A stretch of DNA of 64,000 bases from Pseudomonas putida (GTDB lineage Bacteria; Pseudomonadota; Gammaproteobacteria; Pseudomonadales; Pseudomonadaceae): positions 62,001 through 126,000 of the forward strand of contig NZ_MKZO01000004.1 of NCBI RefSeq assembly GCF_001941965.1. Reading direction: 5' to 3'. The first letter of the stretch is position 1; every line of letters starts with the position of its first letter. The notes beneath the pieces are model-generated. The model searched no databases. It had not been told where the DNA came from and saw only the letters and a list, made by a program, of their open reading frames with translations. Both the position numbers and the translations under genes were made by a program. Shown here one piece after another: positions 27,189 to 36,775 of the stretch.

Positions 27189-29627
27189 TCAGGCCGGCTT
27201 AACCTCGGCAAGCGCCTGTTCCGCCTGCTCTTTTTCCGCCTCCTTGAACTCTTCCTCGCTGATCATCTCGGCGATCACCCGCAGGCGCTCCACCACCCGG
27301 GCGTTGACGCTGCCCTCGGGGAACTGGCCATCGGCATCCGGCGCACCGGCCGGCTCGCCGACCAGCAGGCTCAACGCCTCGTCGGCCTGGCTGACCGCAT
27401 ACACGTGGAATTGCCCGGCACGCACGGCCTGCAGCACCCGCTCGTCGAGCATCAGGGTCGAGACGTTGGCTTTCGGGATGATCGCGCCCTGCTCCCCGGT
27501 CAGCCCGCGGGCCTCGCAGAGACGGAAGAAGCCCTCGATCTTCTCGTTGACCCCGCCCACCGCCTGCACTTCACCGAACTGGTTGATCGAACCGGTTATA
27601 GCGAAACACTGCTTGAGCGGTGTCTTCGACAGGGCCGAGATCAGCGTGCAGGCCTCGCCCAGGGAGGCGCTGTCGCCGTCGACATAGCCGTAGGACTGCT
27701 CCAGGGCGATACTCGCGGAAATCGCCAGGGGGAATTCCTGGGCGTAGCGGCTGCCGAGGTAGCCGGTGAGGATCATCACGCCCTTGGAGTGGATCGGCTG
27801 GCCGAGATTGACCTCGCGCTCGATATCGACGATGCCGCTGCCGCCCGGATACACCGTGGCGGAGATCCGCGCCGGCACACCGAAGGCCGAATCACCCACC
27901 TCCAGCACGGTCAGGCCGTTGCACTTGCCGACCGCAGCGCCTTCGGTGTCGATCAGGATGATCCCGGCGAGCATATCGTCAAGAATCCGCGCCGAGACCC
28001 GTCCGGTGCGCGTGGCCTTGGCCTTGAGCGCCCGTTCGATATGGCCGACATCGGTCATTTCGTCGTTGGCCAGGTGGCGGATGAAATCCGCCTCGCTGAC
28101 CAGCTGGAACAGGTCACCGATGCGTGCCGACAGACGCTTCTGGTTTTCCGCCAGGCGCGCACTGTAGGTCGCCAGGCGCGCCACCGCATCGGCGGTCAGC
28201 GGTGCCATGCCTTCCTCGCTGGTGCGGGTTTTCAGCAACTGGGCGAACTGCTCCAGGCTCTCGTCGTGCATCGGGATCTCTTCATCGAAATCCACCAGCA
28301 CGCGGAACATCTCCTGGAAGTCCGGATCATGGTCCTGCAGCGCATAGTAGAGCTGGCGCGCACCGATGATGATGACCTTGACCTGCAACGGGATCATCTG
28401 CGGTGTCAGGGTCACGGTGGCGATACGGCCCAGCTCGCCCAGCGGCGATTCCATCTTCAGCTTGCGCGACTGCAGGGCGCGCTTGAGTGCATCCCAGACG
28501 AACGGCTCGCCGAGCATCTTCTCCGCTTCGAGGATCAGGAAACCGCCGTTGGCGCGGTGCAGCGCCCCCGGACGCAACTGCCGGTAGTTAGTGTACAGGG
28601 CACCCTGGTCGGTGCTGTATTCGATACGGCCGAACAGGTTGTCGTAGGTCGGGTGCGGTTCGAACACCACCGGCGCACCGCCGTTGGCCGCATGACCGAC
28701 CACCAGGCTCGGCGACAGCTGCTCTTCGAGCATCTTGCGCGCTACGGCGTCGATCTTGCTGTCATCCACCAGTTGCTCGACCACAGTACGCAGCAGGTGC
28801 ACCTGCACGGCTTGCAGGTAGGCGCAGACCTCGGCGTTCTCCGAATATTTCTCGGACAGCGGGCCAAGCAGCGGTTGCAGGGCCAGGGTGATGGTTTCTT
28901 CGTTGAGCTGGCGCAACTGGTTGTTCGACTCGCGCTTCCACTGCGGCAGGCTGGCGAGCTCTTCGTTGAGGCGCTCCTCCAGTTCCGCGATATCGGTATG
29001 GAAACGCTCGCGCTCGGCTTCCGGCAATTGGGCGAACTCGGCCTCGTCCAGCGCCTTGCCATCGCTCATCGGGGTGAAGGCGACGTTGCTGCTGTCGCGG
29101 TACAGGGCCACATCCTTCTCCAGCGAGGCGCGCTCGATCACATCGAGGGCGCGGTCGTAGCGCTGGTTGAAGGCGCGGTCGATGGCGCTCTTCTTTTGCT
29201 GGTAGGAGGGGTGTTCGAACACCGCCGGGAAGGTCACCACGAGGTTGTCGATCAGGCTGCCGATATCGGCGATGAAGGTGCTCGCGCTACCGGGTGCCAG
29301 CTCGACCGCCCGCGGCTCGCGGGGCTCGTCGAAGTTGTTGACGTAGACCCAGTCCGGCGGCGTTTGCAGGCGCTTGCCTTCGGCTTTCAGGTAGCGTTTG
29401 ACGAACGAGAAGCGGCCGGTCCCCGGCTCGCCCATGACGAACACGTTGTAGCCCGGACGTGGCATGGCGACGCCGAACTGCAAGGCTTCGACAGCACGTT
29501 CCTGGCCTAGTACACCGCGAAAGGGCTCCAGATCATTGGTTGTGGAAAAGGCGAACTGTTCAGCGGAAAACGGCCGGGTCAGGGCTTCGGGCGCAAGACG
29601 CAGGCTCGCAGCGACAGGATCGGGCAT
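27189..29627 (-). CDS. Lon-like ATP-dependent protease (LonB/YcbZ type)
   Basis: 812 residues. The ATPase part has a family-type Walker A GEPGTGRFS at 66-74, in which Arg replaces the usual Lys, as I recall for this subfamily. A large insert with charged helices follows. The C-terminal protease domain has catalytic Ser653 (VDGDSASLGE) and Lys696 (AVGGVNEKIEGFF), so the Ser-Lys dyad is intact. It would degrade cytoplasmic proteins, but substrates are not known. It is distinct from the main Lon, lacking the Lon N-terminal substrate domain. The gene stands alone, with 273 bases to the next gene. Confidence 0.92.
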   Translation of the reverse strand: MPDPVAASLRLAPEALTRPFSAEQFAFSTTNDLEPFRGVLGQERAVEALQFGVAMPRPGYNVFVMGEPGTGRFSFVKRYLKAEGKRLQTPPDWVYVNNFDEPREPRAVELAPGSASTFIADIGSLIDNLVVTFPAVFEHPSYQQKKSAIDRAFNQRYDRALDVIERASLEKDVALYRDSSNVAFTPMSDGKALDEAEFAQLPEAERERFHTDIAELEERLNEELASLPQWKRESNNQLRQLNEETITLALQPLLGPLSEKYSENAEVCAYLQAVQVHLLRTVVEQLVDDSKIDAVARKMLEEQLSPSLVVGHAANGGAPVVFEPHPTYDNLFGRIEYSTDQGALYTNYRQLRPGALHRANGGFLILEAEKMLGEPFVWDALKRALQSRKLKMESPLGELGRIATVTLTPQMIPLQVKVIIIGARQLYYALQDHDPDFQEMFRVLVDFDEEIPMHDESLEQFAQLLKTRTSEEGMAPLTADAVARLATYSARLAENQKRLSARIGDLFQLVSEADFIRHLANDEMTDVGHIERALKAKATRTGRVSARILDDMLAGIILIDTEGAAVGKCNGLTVLEVGDSAFGVPARISATVYPGGSGIVDIEREVNLGQPIHSKGVMILTGYLGSRYAQEFPLAISASIALEQSYGYVDGDSASLGEACTLISALSKTPLKQCFAITGSINQFGEVQAVGGVNEKIEGFFRLCEARGLTGEQGAIIPKANVSTLMLDERVLQAVRAGQFHVYAVSQADEALSLLVGEPAGAPDADGQFPEGSVNARVVERLRVIAEMISEEEFKEAEKEQAEQALAEVKPA

Positions 29628-29900
29628 CGGGCTTCCTTACTTCGGCGGGGCAGATGACGGCATTCTGGCGCCGCCCGCGCCCGGCTTGCAAGGCTCTCTG
29701 CGCAATTGCCTACAGGGTGGAAAAACGTGACGGATCGCCTATGTGAAAGCAATATTTCGCAATTAATCACGGAACCGTTGAATCATGCCTAAGCTCTACA
29801 CTGCGCGGCCCGGTAGATAACCGGACCTGGTCCGGCAGTCCGTGGGGCCTGTCGGATAACCCTGACCTTTGGTTTGCACATCAAAAAAGAGAATAAGGCT

Positions 29901-30389
29901 ATGAAACGGATTCTTCTGGGTACTCTGTTCACCGCGGTTTCGATCAACGCCATGGCCCAGGCGCCGGGCGGTCCGGACTGCGGTTGGGGCAACATGCTGT
30001 TCGAAGGGCAACGCGGCACGCCTGCCCACTTCCTCGCATCCACCACCAACGGCACCTCGGGCAACGCCACCTTCGGCATGACCTCGGGCACCAACGGCTG
30101 CTCGACCAACGCGGCACTGACCTACGGCGGCAAGTCGTGGATCGCCATGAACGGCATGATGAACGAGCTCTCCGAAGACATGGCCAAGGGCCAGGGCGAA
30201 GCCCTGACCACCTACGCCGTGGTGCTCGGTGTGGCACCTGAAGACCGCGCGCACTTCGCCGCCGTCACCCATCAGCACTTCCAGGACATCTTCAAGACGG
30301 CGGACGCTACCGCCGAAGACGTTCACGCCAACACCCTCGCCGTCCTCAAGTCGGACGCTCGCCTGGCCAAGTACGCTACCCCGGCCTGA
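29901..30389 (+). CDS. DUF3015 family exported protein
   Basis: 162 residues from ATG 29901, with a signal peptide ending SINAMAQA. The mature protein has the DUF3015 pattern: GGPDCGWGNMLFEGQRGTPA, TSGTNGCSTNAALTYGGKSW and a helical C terminus (MNELSEDMAKGQGEALTTYA). Two Cys residues may form a disulphide. Its role is unknown. It precedes the DUF4105 gene at 30471 on the same strand, but a hairpin terminator lies between them. Confidence 0.9.
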   Translation: MKRILLGTLFTAVSINAMAQAPGGPDCGWGNMLFEGQRGTPAHFLASTTNGTSGNATFGMTSGTNGCSTNAALTYGGKSWIAMNGMMNELSEDMAKGQGEALTTYAVVLGVAPEDRAHFAAVTHQHFQDIFKTADATAEDVHANTLAVLKSDARLAKYATPA

Positions 30390-30406
30390 GCCTGACCTTG
30401 CGTCAC

Positions 30407-30430
30407 CCCGCCCCGGCAACGGGGCGGGTT
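30407..30430 (+). terminator. Intrinsic terminator downstream of the DUF3015 gene
   Basis: CCCGCCCCG (30407-30415) pairs with CGGGGCGGG (30420-30428) around GCAA, followed by TTGT. The T run is short. Confidence 0.65.
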
Positions 30431-30470
30431 GTCCATCCCATCGGCTTCATTCGAGAAGTAGTCGCCCGAT

Positions 30471-32324
30471 ATGCTCAAACGCCTCGCCTACCTGGCGCTC
30501 TGTGCCTGTGCCCCGTTGCACGCCGCACCCCTCATGGACGAATCGCGCCTGCAGGCCCTGGCCGCCGATCCCTACTGGATCGCCCTCGGTCACTACGAGA
30601 CGGGCAAGCTGGGCGGCTGGCGCAGCTATGTCGATGACGATCGCTTCTTTCTCGCCGAAGATGGCGCGCATCACCCCGAGCGTGAGCTGGCCGCGACGGT
30701 AAAGGCGCTCTACGCCCCCGCCCGCACAGGTGACCAGCATGCTCAATGCGTATACCCGGCGCGCACCCGCTGGCTGCGCGAACAACTGCAACTCACTGAC
30801 CTGCCGACCCCGGACTGCGCCGAGTACAAGCGCTGGTTCGAGGATGTATCGCCGCACAGCGCGGTGCTGATCTTCCCCGCCGCCTACCTCAACAGCCCGT
30901 CGTCGATGTTCGGCCACACGTTGCTGCGCATCGACCAGGCCGACGTGCAAAGCAACCAGACTGCCCTGCTCAGCTACGCGGTCAATTTCGGTGCCTATAT
31001 CGAAGGCAACGACAACAGCATTCTCTACGCCTGGAAGGGCCTGATGGGCGGTTATCCCGGCCTGTTCGCCTTCGTTCCCTACCAGGAAAAACTCTCCGAA
31101 TACCGCAGCCTGGAAAACCGCGACCTGTGGGAATACCGGCTGAACCTCACGCCCGAGGAAACCGGGCGCATGGTCGAGCACATCTGGGAGCTCAAGCAGA
31201 TTCGCTTCGACTACTTCTTCTTCGATGAAAACTGCTCGTACCGCTTGCTGGAATTGCTCCAGGTGGCCCGACCGAACCTGGACCTGACTTCGCAATTCCC
31301 GCTGACCGCGATCCCGACCGATACGGTGAAGGCGGTGAAGAAGGCCGGGCTGGTGGAACGGGTGGATTACCGCCCGTCGCGGGAACGCGAATTGCTCGCC
31401 CGTGCCGAACCGCTGGACCAGGCCGAGCAGCAACAGGTGCTGGAGGTGGCCGCCGATACCGGCAAGCTGCAAAGCCCGGAATTCACCGGTTTGCCCAAGG
31501 AGCGCCAGGCCCTGGTGCAAGATGCTGCCTATCGGCTCGAACGCTATCGCGCCACCGGTCAGGAGCGTGATCCGGAGCAGGCCAAACGCAGCTTCGAACT
31601 GCTGCGGGCGATCAACCGCAATCCGCCGCCGCCGCTTGAAGTAGAGCGCCCCGGATTGCCGGAGAACGGCCATGAATCGCGAACCTGGCAGCTCGGCGTC
31701 GGCACCCGGGAAGACCGGGCGTTCGCCGAGTATGGCCTGCGCATGGCTTATCACGACCTCAACGACAACGCCTATGGCTTCCCCCTCGGCGCGCAGATCG
31801 AGATCCTCCAGCTCAAACTGCGCCAGTACGAGGGCAATGACTGGCAGGTGCAGCGCCTGGACCTGGCGACCATTCGCTCGCTGACCCCGCGCAACGACCT
31901 GCTGAAGCCCTGGTCCTGGCAGGTTGCCGGCGGACTGGAGCGGGTGCCGGGCAAGCACGGCGACGAGGTGCTGGTCAGCCATGTGAATGGTGGGGCTGGC
32001 GGGACCTGGAAACTGGGTGACGACATGCTCGGCTTTGCCCTCGGCACGGTGCGGGTCGAGCACCACAACGACTTCGCCCAGTTCATCGCCCCGGCGGCCG
32101 GGTTCAATACCGGGGTGCTGTGGCGCAACGGGCTGGGCAACCTGAGTGTCGAGGCCAAGGGGGATTACTTCGTCAATGGCGAAGTGCGCCGCAGCCTGAG
32201 CCTGAACCAGCAGTGGGAGTTGAGTGACAGCCTTGGGTTGCGATTGAGCGCCAAGCGGGAGTTCAGCCAGTTGGCGACGGCGCAGAACGAGGTGATGCTG
32301 GAATTGAAGTGGTACAACTATTGA
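30471..32324 (+). CDS. DUF4105/Lnb_N protein with C-terminal beta-barrel-like region
   Basis: 617 residues with a signal peptide ending LHAAP. Residues 115-290 match the Lnb_N (DUF4105) domain: MFGHTLLRID with His149, and FDENCSYRLLELL with Cys255. This domain in Lnb carries a Cys/His pair for lipoprotein acyl transfer. Residues 395-617 have alternating polar and hydrophobic residues (TWQLGVGTREDR, GNLSVEAKGDYF, NEVMLELKWYNY) and end on Tyr, as outer-membrane beta-barrels do. It may be an outer-membrane enzyme acting on lipids or lipoproteins; this is inference. Confidence 0.82.
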   Translation: MLKRLAYLALCACAPLHAAPLMDESRLQALAADPYWIALGHYETGKLGGWRSYVDDDRFFLAEDGAHHPERELAATVKALYAPARTGDQHAQCVYPARTRWLREQLQLTDLPTPDCAEYKRWFEDVSPHSAVLIFPAAYLNSPSSMFGHTLLRIDQADVQSNQTALLSYAVNFGAYIEGNDNSILYAWKGLMGGYPGLFAFVPYQEKLSEYRSLENRDLWEYRLNLTPEETGRMVEHIWELKQIRFDYFFFDENCSYRLLELLQVARPNLDLTSQFPLTAIPTDTVKAVKKAGLVERVDYRPSRERELLARAEPLDQAEQQQVLEVAADTGKLQSPEFTGLPKERQALVQDAAYRLERYRATGQERDPEQAKRSFELLRAINRNPPPPLEVERPGLPENGHESRTWQLGVGTREDRAFAEYGLRMAYHDLNDNAYGFPLGAQIEILQLKLRQYEGNDWQVQRLDLATIRSLTPRNDLLKPWSWQVAGGLERVPGKHGDEVLVSHVNGGAGGTWKLGDDMLGFALGTVRVEHHNDFAQFIAPAAGFNTGVLWRNGLGNLSVEAKGDYFVNGEVRRSLSLNQQWELSDSLGLRLSAKREFSQLATAQNEVMLELKWYNY

Positions 32325-32341
32325 GTTTGATGTTGCTCTCA

Positions 32342-32426
32342 GGGGCCTCATCGCTGGCAAGCCAGCTCCCACAGGGTCCGAGTCGCCGCGGACATTGTGG
32401 GAGCTGGCTTGCCAGCGATGGGCCCC
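32342..32426. repeat. REP pair (inverted)
   Basis: GGGGCCTCATCGCTGGCAAG starts at 32342, and the facing unit, ending GGCCCC, closes at 32426. It directly follows the DUF4105 stop. Confidence 0.9.
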
Positions 32427-32513
32427 TTCCAGTCAGCGAGAGTTTCACGGCCTTTTGACAGCACACTGACATTCCCCCACCTAGACTTTCCCCATCATGC
32501 GGAGAGTGTTGCG

Positions 32514-32861
32514 ATGCGGCGGTATTGGATAGTTGCAGTGTTGTTGTTGGCCGGTTGCCAGTCGACCCACCAGCAGTTGCTCGACCAGGGTTACCCACCG
32601 GCCTATGCCGATGGTTTCCAGGACGGTTGCGGCAGTGGCCGCCAGGCCGCCGGGGTGATGGCCGGCGAGTTCCGCAAGAACGTCCCCCGCTACCTCCACG
32701 AACGCCAGTACGAAACCGGTTGGGACGACGGCTTCCGCCAGTGCCAGGCCATGCGCCAGAGCGAGGACCAGCAGCGCTACTACGACCGCCATTGGGACGA
32801 GCGCGAAGAACGCTGGCAACAGGACAAGGACCGTGACGCGGCCAAGGCCTATCGGCGCTGA
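32514..32861 (+). CDS. Small lipoprotein, hypothetical
   Basis: 115 residues from ATG 32514 with GGAGAG upstream. The N terminus MRRYWIVAVLLLAGCQSTHQ has a lipobox LAGC, so Cys15 would be acylated. The mature part has repeated GYPPAYADGFQDGCGSG and ETGWDDGFRQCQAM segments and ends in a charged helix (YYDRHWDEREERWQQDKDRD). The two D-G-F repeats look like a short internal duplication. Function is unknown. Confidence 0.85.
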   Translation: MRRYWIVAVLLLAGCQSTHQQLLDQGYPPAYADGFQDGCGSGRQAAGVMAGEFRKNVPRYLHERQYETGWDDGFRQCQAMRQSEDQQRYYDRHWDEREERWQQDKDRDAAKAYRR

Positions 32862-32931
32862 ACAGGTCGCAATCGGACATCCACTGCAACCCCACCGGTG
32901 TCAGCATGGTCTTCTGGCAAAGGAGACTTTC

Positions 32932-33429
32932 ATGAGCCGAGCATTCGTCAACGAAGACCAGGCGGCCAACCAGGCCAGCCAACCGGTCGAGCGCAGCATC
33001 AGTGATCAACCCAATCATGTCACCGCCCGCGGGCTGGCCCTGTTGCAGGAACGGGTGGCGCAGCTCAATCGCCTGCGCAGCGAGCTGCTGGCCCAGGGCG
33101 AACGCGGCGACAAGCAGCGCCTGGCCGATACCGAACGCGACCTGCGCTACTTCAGCGCGCGGCAACAGAGCGCCCAGGTGGTGCCACCGGCGACTTCAAC
33201 GGAAAAGGTCCAGATCGGCAGCCGCGTGACCTACGTCGACGAGCAGGACCGCGAACACCGTGTGCAACTGGTGGGGGAAGACCAGGCCGACATCGCGGCC
33301 GGCCTGGTCAACTGGGGTTCCCCGCTGGGCCGGGCGCTGCTGGGAGCGGCGCCCGGTGACGAGGTGGTGTGGCGACGACCGGCGGGCGATCGGACGATCG
33401 AGATCGTCGCCATCGAGCCCGAGGCTTAG
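32932..33429 (+). CDS. GreA/GreB/Rnk-family protein
   Basis: 165 residues from ATG 32932, preceded by AAGGAGA. The N-terminal helical part (GLALLQERVAQLNRLRSELL) corresponds to the coiled coil that enters the RNA polymerase secondary channel. The C-terminal FKBP-like part (VTYVDEQDREHRVQLVGEDQADI, SPLGRALLGAAPGDEVVWRRP) is the Gre C-terminal domain. The sequence is closer to a small Gre paralog than to GreA itself. Its stop overlaps the gdhA stop by three bases on the other strand. Confidence 0.85.
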   Translation: MSRAFVNEDQAANQASQPVERSISDQPNHVTARGLALLQERVAQLNRLRSELLAQGERGDKQRLADTERDLRYFSARQQSAQVVPPATSTEKVQIGSRVTYVDEQDREHRVQLVGEDQADIAAGLVNWGSPLGRALLGAAPGDEVVWRRPAGDRTIEIVAIEPEA

Positions 33430-34763
33430 ACCACGCCCTGGGCCAGCATGGCATCGGCGACTTTCACGAAGCCGGCGATGTTGGCGCCCTTGACGTAGTT
33501 GATGCGACCGTTCTCTTCACCGTAGTGAACACAGGCGTGGTGGATCGACTGCATGATGTTGTGCAGCTTGCTGTCCACTTCACCGGCGGTCCACAGCAGG
33601 CGCATGGCGTTCTGCGACATTTCCAGGCCGCTGACCGCAACGCCACCGGCGTTGGAGGCCTTGCCCGGAGCGAACAGGATGCCCGCTTCGATGAACAGGT
33701 CGACCGCTTCCAGGGTAGTCGGCATGTTCGCGCCTTCGGCCACGCAGATGCAGCCGTTGGCCAGCAAGGCACGGGCGTCTTCCAGGTCCAGCTCGTTCTG
33801 GGTCGCGCATGGCAGGGCGATGTCGCACGGCAGGCTCCATGGGCGCTGGCCGGCACGGAATTCCAGGCCGAACTGGCTCGCCAGCTCGCTCAGGCGGCCG
33901 CGCTTGACGTTCTTCAACTCCATCAGCGCGTCCCACTGGGCGTCGGTCAGGCCGGCCTCAGCGAACAGGGTGCCTTCGGAGTCGGACAGCGAGATCACCT
34001 TGCCGCCCAGGTCCATGACCTTGCGCGCGGCGTACTGGGCAACGTTGCCCGAGCCGGAGATGGCTACGCGGCGACCGTCGATGCGCTTGTCTTCGCGCTT
34101 GAGCATTTCTTCTGCGAAGTACACGCAGCCGTAGCCGGTGGCTTCAGGACGGATCAGGCTGCCGCCGTAGTTCATGCCCTTGCCGGTCAGCACGGACGTG
34201 AACTGGTTGGCCAGACGCTTGTACTGGCCGAACATGAAGCCGATTTCCCGCGCGCCGACGCCGATATCACCGGCCGGTACGTCGAGGTCAGCGCCGATGT
34301 GGCGGTACAGCTCGCTCATGAAGGCCTGGCAGAAGCGCATGACTTCGGCGTCGCTCTTGCCCTTCGGATCGAAGTCGGAGCCGCCCTTGCCACCGCCCAT
34401 GGGCAGGGAGGTCAGGGAGTTCTTGAACACCTGCTCGAAGGCCAGGAACTTCAGTACGCCGATGTTCACCGACGGGTGGAAACGCAGGCCGCCCTTGTAC
34501 GGGCCGATGGCGCTGCTCATCTGGATGCGGTAGCCGCGGTTGACCTGGACCTTGCCCGCGTCGTCGACCCAGGACACACGGAACAGCACGGCGCGCTCAG
34601 GTTCGACCATGCGCTCGAGGATGCCGGCTTCGAGGTAGTGCGGGTTGGCTTCAAGGAACGGCCACAGGCTGCGCAGGACTTCTTCGACAGCCTGGTGGAA
34701 TTCGGGTTGAGCAGGATCGCGTTGTTTCAGACGCGCGAGGAAGTGATCGACAGATTCAGTCAT
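33426..34763 (-). CDS. gdhA: NADP-specific glutamate dehydrogenase
   Basis: 445 residues from ATG 34763, the usual length of the NADP enzyme. It makes glutamate from 2-oxoglutarate and ammonia. The active-site stretch is PMGGGKGGSDFDPKGKSD, with the catalytic lysine, and SGSGNVAQYAARKVMDLG is the nucleotide fold. A longer reading to 34877 is rejected as non-conserved. The stop lies at 33426-33428 and overlaps the convergent Gre-family gene. Confidence 0.97.
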   Translation of the reverse strand: MTESVDHFLARLKQRDPAQPEFHQAVEEVLRSLWPFLEANPHYLEAGILERMVEPERAVLFRVSWVDDAGKVQVNRGYRIQMSSAIGPYKGGLRFHPSVNIGVLKFLAFEQVFKNSLTSLPMGGGKGGSDFDPKGKSDAEVMRFCQAFMSELYRHIGADLDVPAGDIGVGAREIGFMFGQYKRLANQFTSVLTGKGMNYGGSLIRPEATGYGCVYFAEEMLKREDKRIDGRRVAISGSGNVAQYAARKVMDLGGKVISLSDSEGTLFAEAGLTDAQWDALMELKNVKRGRLSELASQFGLEFRAGQRPWSLPCDIALPCATQNELDLEDARALLANGCICVAEGANMPTTLEAVDLFIEAGILFAPGKASNAGGVAVSGLEMSQNAMRLLWTAGEVDSKLHNIMQSIHHACVHYGEENGRINYVKGANIAGFVKVADAMLAQGVV

Positions 34764-34902
34764 GAGTAGACATCTCACCCAGGGAGTTGGACTTTTTTGG
34801 TTTTTTCGGGACTTTACCAAGAAGCAATCGCACTGGAACAGGGCAAGATGTCGTTTTTCTGAATTTTTTTGGTGCATTTCTGTAAATGTATACAGAATCC
34901 AA

Positions 34903-34983
34903 GGGCCTCATCGCTGGCAAGCCAGCTCCCACAGGTCCGGTGCACGCAGTCCCTGTGGGAGCTGGCTTGCCAGCGATGGGGCC
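34903..34983. repeat. REP pair (inverted)
   Basis: GGGCCTCATCGCTGGCAAGC and its inverted partner, ending near 34983, lie between gdhA and ettA. Confidence 0.9.
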
Positions 34984-35004
34984 ACCACCGACTGAACTCC
35001 AGGC

Positions 35005-35032
35005 ACAAAAATGGGGCCACTGAGGGCCCCAT
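35005..35032 (-). terminator. Intrinsic terminator downstream of ettA
   Basis: AATGGGGCC (35010-35018) and GGCCCCATT (35024-35032) form a 9-bp stem; on the minus strand TTTTTG follows, just after the ettA stop. Confidence 0.85.
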
Positions 35033-35058
35033 TCCTGTGCATCAATCAACCTGCCTTA

Positions 35059-36723
35059 TCAGGCCAGCTTCTTGTGCCGTACCCGGTGCGGCTGGGCAGC
35101 AGCGTCGCCCAGACGCTTCTTGCGGTCCGCTTCGTACTCGGTGTAGTTACCCTCGAAGAACACCGCTTGCGAGTCATCCTCGTAAGCCAGGATGTGGGTC
35201 GCGACGCGGTCCAGGAACCAGCGATCGTGGGAAATCACGATGGCGGCGCCCGGGAAGTCCAGCAGGGCTTCCTCCAGCGAACGCAGGGTTTCGACGTCGA
35301 GGTCGTTGGACGGTTCGTCGAGCAGGAGGACGTTGGCACCCTCTTTCAGGGTCAGGGCCAGGTGCAGACGGCCACGCTCACCACCGGAGAGGTCCTTGAC
35401 GAACTTCTGCTGGTCGCCGCCCTTGAAGTTGAAGCGACCGACGTAGGTACGCGACGGGATCTCGTAGTTGCCGATGCGGATCTGGTCGGAACCGTCGGAG
35501 ATCTGCTGGAACACGGTCTTGTTGCCGTCCAGGTCCTCGCGGCTCTGGTCGACGCAGGCCAGTTGCACGGTCTCGCCGATCTCGATGCTGCCGGAGTCCG
35601 GTTGTTCCTTGCCCATCAGCATCCGGAACAGGGTGGATTTACCCGCACCGTTACCACCGATAACGCCGACGATCGCGCCTTTTGGCATGACGAACGACAG
35701 GTTGTCGATCAGCACGCGATCGCCATAGCCCTTGGACACGTTCTTGAATTCGATGACCTTGTCGCCCAGGCGCGGACCGGCCGGGATGTAGATCTCGTTG
35801 GTCTCGCTGCGCTTCTGGAATTCCTGCGACTGCATTTCCTCGAAGCGCGCCAGACGGGCCTTGGACTTGGACTGGCGGGCCTTGGCGCCTTTGCGCACCC
35901 ACTCCAGCTCTTCCTTCATGGCCTTTTCATGGGCCGACTGCTGCTTGGATTCCTGGGCCAGACGGTCGGACTTGGCTTCCAGCCAGCCCGAGTAATTGCC
36001 CTCGTAAGGAATGCCGGCGCCGCGGTCGAGTTCGAGGATCCAGCCAGCGACGTTGTCCAGGAAGTAACGGTCGTGGGTGATCGCTACCACGGTGCCCGGG
36101 AAGTCGTGGAGGAAGTGTTCCAGCCAGGCGACGGAGTCGGCGTCCAGGTGGTTGGTCGGTTCGTCGAGCAGCAGCATGTCCGGGGCGGACAGCAGCAGGC
36201 GGCACAGGGCGACGCGGCGTTTTTCACCACCGGACAGGTGCTCGACCTTGGCTTCCCAGGCCGGCAGGCGCAGCGCATCGGCGGCGACTTCCAGCTGGCG
36301 CTCGAGGTTGTGACCGTCGCTGGCCTGCAGGATGGCTTCCAGCTTGGCCTGCTCGGCAGCCAGCTTGTCGAAGTCGGCATCCGGCTCGGCATAGGCGGCG
36401 TAGACCTCGTCCAGGCGGGCCTGGGCGTCCTTGATCACGCTGACCGCTTCCTCGACAACTTCACGCACGGTCTTGGTCGGATCCAGTTGCGGCTCCTGCG
36501 GCAGGTAACCGACGTTCAGTTCCGGCATCGGGCGGGCTTCGCCGTCGAACTCGGTGTCGACGCCAGCCATGATCTTCAGCAGGGTGGATTTACCCGAGCC
36601 GTTCAGGCCGAGGACGCCGATCTTGGCGCCCGGGAAGAACGACAGGGAAATGTTCTTGAGGATTTCACGCTTGGGCGGAACAACCTTGCTCAGCCGGTGC
36701 ATGGTGTAAACGTATTGAGCCAA
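35059..36723 (-). CDS. ettA: EttA, energy-dependent translational throttle (ABC-F ATPase)
   Basis: 554 residues, the EttA length. Two ABC domains are seen: Walker A GLNGSGKSTLL with signature LSGGEKRR, and Walker A GGNGAGKSTLF with signature LSGGERGR. The arm region (GGAGIPYEGNYSGWLEAK) and the linker (EKAMKEELEWVRKGAKARQS) characteristic of ABC-F proteins lie between and around them. There are no membrane segments. It binds the ribosomal E site and gates elongation according to the ATP/ADP ratio. A hairpin with a T run lies in its leader at 36750-36775. Confidence 0.96.
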   Translation of the reverse strand: MAQYVYTMHRLSKVVPPKREILKNISLSFFPGAKIGVLGLNGSGKSTLLKIMAGVDTEFDGEARPMPELNVGYLPQEPQLDPTKTVREVVEEAVSVIKDAQARLDEVYAAYAEPDADFDKLAAEQAKLEAILQASDGHNLERQLEVAADALRLPAWEAKVEHLSGGEKRRVALCRLLLSAPDMLLLDEPTNHLDADSVAWLEHFLHDFPGTVVAITHDRYFLDNVAGWILELDRGAGIPYEGNYSGWLEAKSDRLAQESKQQSAHEKAMKEELEWVRKGAKARQSKSKARLARFEEMQSQEFQKRSETNEIYIPAGPRLGDKVIEFKNVSKGYGDRVLIDNLSFVMPKGAIVGVIGGNGAGKSTLFRMLMGKEQPDSGSIEIGETVQLACVDQSREDLDGNKTVFQQISDGSDQIRIGNYEIPSRTYVGRFNFKGGDQQKFVKDLSGGERGRLHLALTLKEGANVLLLDEPSNDLDVETLRSLEEALLDFPGAAIVISHDRWFLDRVATHILAYEDDSQAVFFEGNYTEYEADRKKRLGDAAAQPHRVRHKKLA

Positions 36724-36749
36724 AATGCGGACCTCGCTCGAATCGTTGG

Positions 36750-36775
36750 AAAAGCCCCGTCCGCGGGACAGGGCT
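36750..36775 (-). terminator. Terminator-like hairpin in the ettA leader
   Basis: On the minus strand AGCCCTGTCC and GGACGGGGCT form a stem (one mismatch) followed by TTTT, 27 bases upstream of the ettA ATG. It would act as an attenuator or end a short leader RNA. Confidence 0.5.

Noticed and set aside
27189..29627. Walker A with Arg instead of Lys in the Lon-like protease as a sign of inactivity
   Set aside because: The same substitution is, as I recall, normal for this subfamily, and the Ser-Lys dyad is intact.
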